Positions 9,725-20,505 of a DNA stretch of 64,000 nt are shown in pieces. This DNA comes from Adiantum capillus-veneris (lineage: Eukaryota; Streptophyta; Polypodiopsida; Polypodiales; Pteridaceae): positions 21,575,951-21,639,950 of the forward strand of contig CM043948.1 in NCBI GenBank assembly GCA_014529385.2. The letters are read 5' to 3'. The notes under the pieces are model-generated. The model saw nothing but the letters and a program-made list of their open reading frames with translations. It searched no databases and was not told the origin of the DNA. Each line of letters starts with the position of its first letter. The first letter of the stretch is position 1. The position numbers and the translations under genes are program-made.

Positions 9725-12506
9725 ATTGACCAAGCATGACCACAACCAATACAATGCTTCACCCTCAGACACTTCATAGTCGTCTGGGAGGACTCAGACT
9801 AGGAGGGGGGGAGGTATACAGGTATACATGAACTACAAGCAAAAAGAAAAAGAAAATGATATTACAAGGGCAGTGTCTTACATGATTTCAAATTTTTATG
9901 TTATAGTGGATATTGATAATATCTATGCCCTTATATACTTTGTTTTGCAATAATAAGAGATCAAATGATGAATTTGAGTCTCTAAGTTTGTAAATACGAC
10001 TAAATATGCATGTTTTTGGAGCCAAAAAGTGGAAGAAAGTGGTAATCCAAGCCGAGAAACCACACATAAGTGTATATACATATAGACAGGATTACCAGCT
10101 AATTAATGTGTATTTTTTGGGATTTTTTGGCTTCAATTTGCTATTTTCCTTTATTTTTTAGGATTTTCTTAATAAAAGTAAAAGAAAAATAAAAAACAGG
10201 TGAAACGAGATTAGGAAAAAGAAAAGAATAGATGGTGATGATCCTAATGACAAGGGAAACCCATGGTAAAAATTGGGTACAATTCGGGAAAAGTTGCGGA
10301 AAGCCCGAAATGGCAGAATTTTGGCAAAGTGGACAGATTTCTCAGAAATAGGTAAACGGAGTCCAAATTGATAAATTTCAAATCCTAAAGTGCATTTCAC
10401 GACGAGATAGGAGCACATGTCAAATTTGGTAACAAGTGAGCCGGGAAGTCCAGAGTTAAGTATTTTTTACTTCACTTACAAGCTCATTTGCACTATTACC
10501 CACTTGAAGAGAGCAAAGAGCACACAGGAGCATCCGACCTTCTACAGCCTTCTATGACTTCTACGAGAGCTCAGAGGACTCTAGATATGAGAGGTAGATT
10601 ACCACTAACTTTTGTCGCGAAAACTAACCAAAACAAAGAAACAAGAGCAGACGGGGAAATGGGTAGAATGCTAGGTAGAGGCATAACCGCCTAACCAAAC
10701 CATGCAAGAACCAATAGGTGGCTTACCCTAGTGTAGAATATGAGTTCCTAACTCTCAAAGTACGAGAAAGACCAAATGAAAAAACCCTAGGTCAATAGAG
10801 CCTGCAAGCGGCAAACAAGAAAAAGTTGTCGAAACGACACAAAACTTCACAAGAAGCTTAACAACATCGGCGACAAGGCAACCATGGAGTATCTCCAGAT
10901 TTGGACCACCAAAAGTGGGTCAAAACAACCGATTCGGCGGCAGACACACAAAGTGTCGTTTTGGCATAACGGCCAAAATGGACGACCGATTGCCATGAAA
11001 CTTCACAAGTAGCTTCAAATAGCCATCAATGACATATGTGTACAAGCAAAACCCAAGAGAAAGCCATTTCACTTACCAATGGTGAAAAAGACGCTTTCAG
11101 GCAACCAAATGGCTAAAGGTGGAAAAGAAGGAACCAAAGTCGAGTCCAACACATAGACGACTTCCCAACACCTCAAATGAGCTCAAGATGCAACTCTCGA
11201 GGAGAAAGAACTGAAATGCCTACAAAGGGGGCTTTTAAGTAAACTGATGATTTTTAAGGTTGAAAACTAGCTAGCAAGTCTTAGGGCACTAGCACAAACT
11301 ATGCTTTGCACAAAAAACACTTTTTATCAAGAATAGACATCATACGCGTATGATGTCTCATAGCACGATTTTCACATCATCTTGAACACATGAATGCATA
11401 GCATCTTTCTATATGCTAACAACATCAAATGTACAAAGTATCATGAGATTTGGAGTTGAAAAACCACTTGGAAACCAAAAAGAAGCAAAGTAGGGCATAA
11501 AACCGACTTATGGCCCTAAATTTGCCAAAATAGCTCCAAACTCAATGAAACTTTGTAGGATTGTTGTTCAACACATGCACAAGCTATCTGGAACCAAAAA
11601 GTACCATTTTGGCCAAAAAGACATCATACGCGTATGATGTCACTTTGCACATATAGAGCCAAAATTGATAATTTCTCATCATATATCCATTATATATATG
11701 AAATACATGCCACATATGAAGTTTGGCACCATTTGGTCAAGGGGATCACTCCATTAGCCCAATTAGCGAAAAATCCTCTCTCTAAAGCCTAATCTATAAT
11801 TCATCATACTCAACTTCAAGTGAAGATTTGAGTACACACAATCCTTTACTATCATATGAGGAGCCCACAGAACCAATCTCATCCAAAAATGACACAAAAG
11901 ACATCATACGCGTATGATGTCTCCAGAGCCAATTTTAGTCCAAACTATACCCAAACTTCATAAAATCATTGTCTAAGCCTATATAAAGCCAAATCCAAGC
12001 TTGCAATGCAAAATGGTTCAATTTTACCCAAAAAGACATCATACGCATATGATGTCTCCCTACTTGATTTTTGCATTTTAGAGTTGCAACCACCACACAG
12101 AAGTGATCTACATGCCATTTGAGAGCCAACCACCAAGTTTCATCCAATCTGGATCACAAATCCAATTCCCTCTCAATATCTTGCAAAGAGCCTGACCAAG
12201 ACTAAAATGGCCATAACTTGACTAAATGGGACCCAAAGTCAAATCCAGGCATATAGAATGGATGTATGCACTATCAGCTACAAGCACAAACAATATCAAG
12301 CTATTTTGACACAAAAGACATCATACGCGTATGATGTTTTCAGCATGATTTTGCACCCAAATTGCACATTTTTCCACATGCATTGCATCCTTAGGCCCTG
12401 AATAGCTTATGTTTCAATTTTTAAGTCATTTGGATAGTTAAAAGCTTAATTTCGGCTTTCAGTACTGAAAAAGACTCTAACTTCTGAAATTGGAGTTACA
12501 GGATCC
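9725..12506 (+). other. A post-pol region: polypurine tract and ORF3 leader
   Basis: After the pol remnant come the tract AGGAGGGGGGGAGG (9801-9813 region), a TATA-like CTTATATAC (about 9931) and a long AT-rich leader with no ORF of note. It is collinear with C 50640-53371. The 5-copy palindrome array lies at 11336-12338. The leader ends in an acceptor-like TTACAG (12496-12501) just before the ORF3 ATG. Confidence 0.6.
11336..12338. repeat. Palindrome array, CA/TG version, 5 copies (A, ORF3 leader)
   Basis: Copies of a 22-bp palindrome with core ACATCATACGCGTATGATGT start at 11336, 11620, 11900, 12035 and 12317. The first three are perfect. The fourth has one centre mismatch (CGCA) and the fifth differs at its last base. 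Spacing is 284, 280, 135 and 282 bp. Intervening sequence is much less alike than the palindromes. Confidence 0.95.
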
Positions 12507-13544
12507 ATGGATTCGGGGAAGTCGTCAGCAAAGAGAAAGAGACCGACACTCAAGGAAGCAATAGCAAAAGCCGAGCCATTTTCTATTCCCCCCAGAGACT
12601 CTCAAGCCCACAAAGACTTGGGTCGAAGAAGCAGTGTTAGAAGAACAGGGGATAAAGATATACCAATGTACTTTCTGAGACCCACTGGGACAAATAGTGG
12701 ATATCCCAATGATTCCCCAAGAACTGGTGGACTACAGCAGAACAGAGGAGATAAGAAAATACCTGGAAAGGGCAGATCTCCACATTTTTTTCACTTCCAG
12801 ACCATCAGGAGTAGACACTCAAAGAGTGCATGAGTTGGCAACCACCATGCAAAAATACGGAAAGGCTACACTCACAGCCTTGGACGGGGAAAAGGTTGAA
12901 GTGGTTATCACTCCTCAGCTCATTGCAGATGCTCTAAAGCTGCACAACAAAGGATTCTCAGTCAAAGAAATACGGGAAGCCATAGAAGTGTATGGGCCAA
13001 AGAAGCAAAATGCCACCTATGAAGACATAGCAGATCGGAGAGCGGAAAAGCTTTGCCAGCTCTACAACCATTTTTTACACATATGCAGCAAAAGGCCACA
13101 GAAGTATACCACACCACCACATGATGTTGCCACAACAATAATTTGGGCAATAAAGAGCAACATCCCAAAGGAAGTCAATTATGCTCATCACATTCATGAA
13201 GAAGTAATTACTTTACAAAACGAGAAGCCAAAGTACATTGGAGGAGCTGAAGTGTTAACTAAGATAGCTTATGAAGCTATCGGAGCAAGGGACCAGTGGC
13301 CAAAGGCTCCCTCGCAAAACCAATGGCTAAAAGAGATAGATAAAGATGAAGACCAGTCAGAGGTCACAAAGAGAGTGTCAACAAGGGCAAGGCGGAAACT
13401 AGAAATTGTTTCCGAGCCAGAAGAAGAAGAAGACAAGCCCCTCAAGAAGAAGACCAAGAAGAAACCCACTCCAAAGCAAACTAAGAGCCAGAAAGCTGCC
13501 ACAATGGAGAGGCTGATTGAACAGTTTAGAGCCGAGCGAGCTTT
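12507..13544 (+). pseudogene. A ORF3, 5' part
   Basis: The start is ATG 12507 (M-D-S-G-K-S-S, basic N-terminus), six bases after an acceptor-like TTACAG. A frameshift near 12600-12690 moves the frame to the one continuing from 12697. The rest follows C's ORF3 closely: D-I-P-M-I-P-Q-E-L-V-D-Y, R-P-S-G-V-D-T, G-E-K-V-E-V, I-A-D-A-L-K-L-H-N-K-G, R-P-Q-K-Y-T-T-P-P. Where C has its first amber stop, A has TGG (Trp, about 13143), showing that the C stop is a mutation. The frame is cut at 13544 by element B; it resumes at 24773 after the GCTTT duplication. Confidence 0.8.
13540..13544. other. Target-site duplication GCTTT of element B (left copy)
   Basis: GCTTT at 13540-13544 and at 24768-24772 flank B's LTRs. 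Removing B plus one copy restores the ORF3 codons for E-R-A-L-K-G-D-F-E-E as found in element C. Confidence 0.95.
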
Positions 13545-14496
13545 TGTTGACCGCTGGGTCAACAACACAACAATAACTCAAGTTTCGTACCAAAGTCTTA
13601 TCTTTTGCGAGTTATGAAATGCTGCGGATTATGGCTATAAATTTCATTTGTAATAAGTAGTTATTCTAGTTTTAGAAGCCGGGGTGCAATGGCACTTCCA
13701 GATTGTAAATGCAATGCCATTTGACCCTTTCAACCCCATTTTTGGTCAAACCTAAGGTAGCCTTAGTATATAAGGTACCTAGGTCATTTTGTAAAGAAGA
13801 CTTTTATCATAATCAAACTTTAGCGCTCCCGTCTACTGTGTGTGAGAGAGAAAGAGAGTGAGCGTGAGCTTCATCCTCTCACTACGCCCGGCTCGGTCAA
13901 CACATTGGAGATCCGACTGCACCATTGCTGTAGGCTCGAGGAGAGCTATGCGACAACACCAAGCATTCCACGCGAGACGAAGCGCACACGCCGACGCATC
14001 TACGAGCTATTTGTGGCCGTAAGTGTATCAAACGATGTCTGTTTTCTACGTACTAGTAGTCTATAGAATCATGGCGACATAAGCTACGCATAGGTACTCA
14101 TAAATTTCAGTTTCGGGCACTTTCGAAATTCGGCTCTGTCATCCTACGCATTTTCCGCAGATGGGTTTAGAGTGAGGGTTTTGAGTGTAGAAGCTTAGGG
14201 ACAGGTGTATCCTAGTGAGGGGATGGTGTTCCTTAAGTTTCGTACGAATCTGGCATGATTAGGTGAGTTACCTTCCGTATGTGTGTATGTGGCTAGGTGG
14301 TGTAGTTGAGAGCAGTGAGGTTCTTGATTGTGGCTTAGTTGGCCTTCGAGATTGTTGTATGTGTAGGATGGTCTCAGCCTGACAAGATTAAGAGATTTCC
14401 TCTGTGTGCCTATCGTGTCATCTGTGTCCTCGATTGACATTATGTTGATCTAGGTAGTGTTTGCATGTACTTCATGGGAGTCTCTCCTATCCAACA
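13545..14496 (+). repeat. B 5' LTR
   Basis: The LTR starts TGTTGACC and ends CCAACA. Its first bases form a small hairpin (GTTGACC-gct-GGTCAAC). TATATAAG at 13767-13774 is the likely TATA box, followed by a short GA-rich tract (13842). A splice-donor-like GTAAGT sits at 14019-14024, in the same relative place as in C. A half-palindrome CATCCTACGCAT lies at 14140-14151. Confidence 0.95.
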
Positions 14497-14497
14497 T

Positions 14498-14515
14498 TGG
14501 CGCCGCTGCCGGGGA
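14498..14515 (+). promoter_or_regulatory. B primer-binding site, tRNA-Asp type
   Basis: TGGCGCCGCTGCCGGGGA begins one base after the LTR. It is complementary to the 3' end of plant tRNA-Asp as I know it, with one mismatch (C for T at position 10). Confidence 0.85.
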
Positions 14516-16830
14516 CACAAAGACCTAAGTAGGTTTCCTACTAACACTCGTGTGATGGGTGCTTGATTTAGTTTCGGCTAAAGAAAGCGTTTTTCTTAAG
14601 TGGATCCGGAAGAGGAAATTCCGCGATCAAGTGGATAGCCAGGAAGCGTGTGTCTTGCCGAGGGTCTGCGACTAGATAGGTTTAGTTAGGATATGTGGAT
14701 TAGAGTAGTTGTTGGTGGTCGAGTGATTTGTGAGGTGATAAAAGCGTTTACTAGTCCGTGTGTGGCAGTGAAGCGTTTTTCTACTCATAGATGCAAAACC
14801 CCATATGATTTGTAGGAGTAGCTTTAGGTAAGTGATCCGATTCTGATCTAGAGCTATTCAACACTGAATTATTTGCTAAAGTGCTTGATTGCATTTGAAA
14901 TCACGAAAAAGTGTGCTTTTAAGGGTAAAAATGCATTAAACAAGCTTTTGTGGATATTTTAGTATGACTGACTGATGCTGTGCATATAAAAGAGCATTTG
15001 CAAGGATTCTGTGAAGAAAACCTGCAATTCTATAAACATAGACATCCTACGCGTAGGATGTCTCAAGGGGGTTCTGGAGACCAAATTTGAAAATTCTGAC
15101 TGCACCACTGGGTTCAAAGGGTAGGTTTTACCCTAGTAACATATTGATTTGGGTGTTTTTCCCTATTTTTGTTGACCAAAAGCCAAAAGGCAGAGTCAGA
15201 AAACATAAAATTTCAGCAAAGGCTTAATTGAGTGATTTTTGCATGTTTTTGCAATTGTGAAGCATACTTGCACTTGATGAGAGCATAAGGAAGCATCAGG
15301 GACACTTCAGTCTGAAAAAATCAGCAATAGACATCCTACGCGTAGGATGTCTACTGGGTGATCTGGTGGAAATTTTGAAATTCTGAGTTAACCAGTGCGT
15401 TTAGAAGGTAGGTTTTACCCTATTTTCACCTGGAAAGTGAAAATTTGACCAAATTTTGACAGGATAAGGCCAGATAGACTGAAATTTCCAGACATCCTAC
15501 CCAAAATTTGCCCAAGGCATAATTTTTGAGACCAAACCATAGGGTGACTTCAAAGGCATGTTCTAAATGTTGTATTGAGTGCATGTGATAAATTTCATCT
15601 CATTTGGGTCAGTGAAAGGGAAGATTGAGCGGACTTTAGCACTTTTGACTGAAAAAGGCAAGAATAGCTAGTTTTGGGGGTCTTTTGATATCCAAACTCA
15701 AATCTAAGCATAGCATTGGGTTTCTCACATCAAGGGGAAGCTGTGGGACAAGTCTGGGGTCAAACAGGCCAAAAAGACATCCTACATGTAGAATGTCATA
15801 TGTGTGATTTTGCACTCCAAACTTAATTATGAGCACACAACTGTGATCAGCACCTTAAGGAGAGTCTGTGATCCAAGTTTGGGTTCATTCTGAGCAAAAA
15901 CACATCCTACGCGTAGGATGTCTAATGCATAATTCTGAAACCAAAAATTCTACTGTGACCATACCATGCTGTCATATAGCCTTAGGCAAGCCTCCTAGTC
16001 AATTTTGGTCCAATTTGGAGTTGATTTGACTTAGGAATTCATCAGAACAAACATCAGGCTTCTAGAACAGATTCTTGAGCATTTGACCAACCTATATATG
16101 TCAGAATCAAAAAGTAAAAATAGTGCACGTTTGAGCTGAAACAGAGAAAAAAGACATCCTACGCGTAGGATGTCTCCAGCTTGATTTAGGACTCCAAACC
16201 AACTTATGAGCACACCACTGTGATCAGCACATCAAGGAGAAGCTTGGGTGAAAATTTCAAGTCATTCTGAGAAAAAAGACATCCTACGCGTAGGATGTCT
16301 CAAGGCCATTTTTAAATCCAAACAAAATTCTGAGCATACCATTGTGTTGCTGGACTTAAGGGGAGTCTCTGGACCAAATTTTGTTAAATTCTGAGCATAT
16401 AGACATCCTACGCGTAGGATGTCTCCAAGCCAGTTTTAGGGTCCAACTGTAATTTTGACCATATAGAAGTGTTCACAGTGTCACAGAGATCCCAAATCTT
16501 TTTTCAAAATTGAATTTGGACTCATTTTGACTGGTCTAAACTGCATTTCGCTGTTTTGGCCATCACTTCCACAAACGGTATCGGATTGGAAAAGTTTTTA
16601 TATCAAAACGTAGCCTGAGAGCAACCATTTAGTTCAACTTTGAAAAAAACATCGTTTGAGGCCTCAAAATTCATCCAGAAGTCAGGGGTGTCTGAAAGCG
16701 ACAATTTGCGAGAATTGTGACGAAACGGTTGCGGTTTTGGACATAGTTTCGACTTTTCCCTCACCAAAGCACTTGAACACAGTGGACTAAGTCTACTTGA
16801 ACCAAGCAAAATCTCTTAAGCCCAGAAATC
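14516..16830 (+). other. B leader
   Basis: A non-coding leader of 2.3 kb, homologous at its start to C's leader (a shared ...TGATCTAGAGCTA... segment near 14845 and 40000). From about 15800 it is built of diverged units of about 125 bp, each ending in a palindrome. It ends in acceptor-like CCCAG (16821-16825), six bases before the gag ATG. Confidence 0.7.
15041..16423. repeat. Palindrome array, CC/GG version, 7 copies plus a half-site (B leader)
   Basis: Core ACATCCTACGCGTAGGATGT; copies start at 15041, 15330, 15776, 15901, 16153, 16278 and 16402, with a half-site at 15491-15500. Five are perfect over 22 bp. 15901 differs at its first base. 15776 has an altered centre (ACATGT, itself still palindromic) and one mismatched pair. 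Spacings of 125, 252, 125 and 124 bp show a unit of about 125 bp. Confidence 0.95.
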
Positions 16831-18552
16831 ATGTCTACCCTAGATTCAAACGCAGCATTCACTTGCTTGGAGATCCCTACGATAGAGAAATATCCTCCCA
16901 CAATGGATCTTCCAAACTTGCAATTGATAAAGACCCATCTTGTTGAGAGAGTTTGGATGATTGGTCATGAGAGTGAAGGACTATATAGATACATTGACGA
17001 CAATGAGGTCAATCTTTATAGGTGCTCAGATCCATACCTAGAAGAGATAACGGATTACAAGCTCTTATATGTCTACACATACGGAGTCGACTGTCAATGG
17101 AGATCTATAGTTGTCGACAAGTATGGACGAGAATACAGAGTTGTAGAAAGCACAAATCCACAGACTGTACTAGAAAGAGGTGGATATTTGGTCAATGAAG
17201 GACCACAAATGCCTCCACCAAGCACGAGAATTCCTATAGGAATTCCAAGAAGAGAGCCACCAGGATTCCCTTCAACAGCGATAACGAGAGAAGGATCGGG
17301 AGAGTCTCTGGTTAGACTTGTAGACAATCGACGAGTTAGACCATCCCAAGTCCAGAAATGGGTAAACAGAAAATACTCCGGAGATGAAGATCCGAGAGAT
17401 CACGTAGTGGCTTTTAGAAGAGTGATTAGAGCAGAGGAAGTTTCAGATTTTGCGACACAGTTTGCGGGATTTGGATTGACTCTAGAAGATAATGCGGCTA
17501 CATGGTTCGATTCGGTGGAAAAATGGGATTTTGAGAGCCTAGATGAGCTGTTTGAGGAGTTTATTGAAGAATTCTCGCCAAAAGGCATTGCTCACAACAC
17601 GGTCTTGCAAATCCATAGATTCAAACAAAAAGAGAATGAATCAGTACGCAAAGCATCATTACGGCTCAAGAGATATGTTAAGCTCTGTCCGAGAGAGGAA
17701 TTACCTACGCAAGCACGATTGATACTGATCTTTATCCAGGGAATGAGACATGCGGGCCTTCAGAAGGATCTGCATATGATAAGGAGGATGACGCTAAACG
17801 AGTTGATCAAAGAAGCTCTTTATCTAGTGTGGATAACTGTGAGGCACACAAAGAAAAGGACTTAAAAGAGTCAAGGAGATGACACATCCTCTCAACACAG
17901 TGTTTCACAGATAAGTGAGTCCATTGCCAAGCCAACGGCACCTATTGATCAAGAAAAGTTTATCGATGACTTGGTCAAGAGGTTGATTCCTCTTGTAAGG
18001 TCTGATTCGGGAGAGCCGAAGTGGTGTGAAATTGAGATAAAATGGACGAACCATGCGGGGGAAGAGTGCTATTATAGCATGGAAAATGCTAGGGAAAGGT
18101 ATGTACAACCTGTTCTAGAAGCACCTACTCCACCTAGATACATTACGGGGAATGCGCCAGGACCAGTAGGAGTTTTAAGGCCACAGCTTGTCTTAGGACA
18201 ACAACCTCTGCTGCCAGGTGCTAGAATGCAGGTAGACATGAGATACATGCCAATGATGGAAGCATCAAATAAACCAACGCCAGTACCAGCTACAATGTGG
18301 TATAGCAACCAAAGTGAGTACTACCCTTCGGAGCAACAAAATGTGAGAGAAACACATGGAGTGGTGAGGCCGGTACAACCTCACCCTCCTGGGTTTTAGT
18401 CAAAAGAAAGAAGGTATGAAATGGACGAAAGGACATTGCGATTCATTGCAAATAGCGGCTTATCTAGGTCAAAGCTTGCTTATAGCCAAGAAGAAATGCT
18501 AAAATAATCTCCTCAACCGGAGACAGATTGTCACAAAAGTCGTGACAACCAC
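16831..18552 (+). pseudogene. B gag
   Basis: The start is ATG 16831. The frame runs to TAA 17863-17865. Compared with A and C, a 2-nt insertion in Y-L-V-(W) near 17830 shifts the end of the capsid-like domain; the original register is back by 17881. The capsid core (A-A-T-W-F-D, F-I-E-E-F-S-P-K-G, K-R-Y-V-K-L-C-P, F-I-Q-G-M-R) matches retrotransposon gag. After further stops (TAG 18397, TAA 18505) come the two zinc knuckles. The first has lost a ligand (C-x2-S-x3-H-x4-C, about 18532) and the second is intact (C-x2-C-x3-H-x4-C, about 18601-18641). Gag as it stands would be truncated. It may have been supplied by relatives. Confidence 0.85.
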
Positions 18553-20505
18553 TTGGTCAAACAATGTGCTCATACGGAGATCACTGAAGTAAATGCCTAT
18601 TGTCTTGAGTGTGGCATCACTCACTTGATCCCTGATTGCCCAAAAAACCCAAACCAAATCAGGAAAATCGCAACAAATGAATCAGGGATTGTTCAGCTAC
18701 CTAGTAGCTCAGAAAATGAAAATGTCATACCAGTTCAAGTGGTTACAAGAGCACAAGATCAAAAGAAAGCTGATGAGAATCCAGAGACAAAGAACATGGA
18801 AAGTGACACGAGTCCAAAGACAGATGATGGACCAAAGACAGACACACCTAGTCAAAAAACCAAGAGCAAACGAAATAGTTGGAAAGCTAGAAAGACTAGG
18901 ATGAAAGCACGCAGGGAACGAGGGCGAAAATCCCTAGCTGAGAAGCTTACCAAAGCTGAGGAGAAGATAAAACAACATGAGGAAAAGGAGGCACCTTCTC
19001 TTACACAGATGGTTAAACCTCTAGAAGAACCATCCACGGATGAGAAACCGAGAAGTGCTAGTTCAGGAGGATCTGTGTTGGTAGAGAAGGTTAATGAGAC
19101 ATTAGATGCCCTCTTGAAAGCCTATGATGCTAGGCTCAAAAACAACCAAACCCAAGAACAAAGGTGGATGACATATCCTTATGCGGAGCTAGAAAAGCAA
19201 AGGTTTGAAATATGCCAAAAAATGATTCAAACAACCCAAGCTTTACTAGAACCACCAATTGCAAAACCTGAGGATGTGATCCGTGCCATGCCTACACAAG
19301 CAATCCCACCAAACCAGGAACTAAAAGAGCCAGATTCTAGTCATGAGCACAGACCAAACCTCAAAGACCCAGCATTAGAACCAAGGATAGTACTGAATAC
19401 CACGGATAACTCTTCCGGGGGATTTCACCAAGCTATACCTGAGGATTGTAAAGAGATAGATGGTCTTGACGAACTATGGAAACAAGTCAGAGAGGCCAAT
19501 GAAGCCGATGACCTAAGAAGACGAGTAGACAAGACTGGTGAGGAACGAGGAGTGTTTCTACCACCAATAGAGGAATTTGAGACTAGATCTAAAATGAATC
19601 TAGACGTGCAATTGTGTTGGGGCGACAAAGGATCTGTACAATCTATGGATAGTCAACCCCATTCACTAAGAACACTACCGTCCTACATGGGAGAGTACGA
19701 AACCAATTCAAATGTGGTTGCAGTCCCATCACAGAGACTGTCTCCTAACAAAGCCATCGATTCAAAGGGGCTAGTAGATATTCTATCTACCCCAGTCACC
19801 TGTACAATAATGTTAGCCGAGTTGCTCAGAATAAGACCAAACATGTGGGCTAATGTCGGTAAATTTCTAGAGAAATTTGGTGTAAAAACCCCAATGACTC
19901 AAATCGAGGAAGGCATCAAAGAGCTTGAAATGCCTCAACTAAATACTAGGCCAGTGCCATTAAACAAGGTAGGCGAGTATTACAAGGGGGAAGATGGAAA
20001 CACCACCCTTCCTGTGGAATTCAATGATGTAAAAACCATGGCAATCCTTGACAGTGGAGCTGGTGTGGCCATTGCAACCAAAGAGGTTTGGAAAAAGTGG
20101 GGAAAACCTGCCTTGACATCCACACGAATGACCCTGTAGCTTGCAGACAGACACAAGGAAAAGCCCCTAGGACTGCTAGAAAAAGTACTTGTTACTTCTT
20201 GTGGCATTGAATATGAACACACTTTTGCTATTGTTGACTTTGGCAAGAAGAACAACTATGAAATCATTCTGGGAAGACCATTCATGCGACAATTGAAAAT
20301 GGTCCAAGATTGGGGTTATGACCATATATACCTGAGACATATGGAAACCATAACAAAGATAAACTTGAGGTACCATAGCTATAGGGATGTGATGAGAACA
20401 CCGGTTGAGGAGTTTGATTCCGCCACAGTAGCAGGATCATAACTTCCAGCTTGGTTAGGTAAGCCTAAAGAACTGTGGATGTGTAGAGCGTCATAATGTG
20501 GTAGC
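18553..20505 (+). pseudogene. B gag end and retropepsin domain
   Basis: The frame is open to a TAG at 20137-20139 and continues in the same register afterwards with stops at about 20440 and 20494. Order: second zinc knuckle, Lys/Arg-rich linker (unlike A and C, no stop at the gag/pol boundary; the register reads A-E-K-L-T-K-A-E), conserved M-T-Y-P-x-A-E-L-E-K-Q-R block, W-K-Q-V-R-E-A-N block, then retropepsin with D-S-G-A at 20050-20061 and I-I-L-G-R-P-F near 20263. The TAG at 20137 replaces a Gln codon of C (L-Q-L-A-D). The protease would therefore lack its C-terminal half in this copy. Confidence 0.8.

Noticed and set aside
11336-12338. CRISPR-like array (short palindromic repeats at intervals)
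   Set aside because: Spacing is 124-289 bp and intervening sequences are related to each other. The repeats are full palindromes inside plant retrotransposon leaders, with no cas genes.
12697-12832. Overlapping reading frames at A's ORF3 start as programmed frameshift
   Set aside because: C reads through this region in one frame, so the shift in A is a mutation.
14498-14515. tRNA-Asp gene fragment
   Set aside because: Only the 18 nt complementary to the tRNA 3' end are present, at the position of a primer-binding site.
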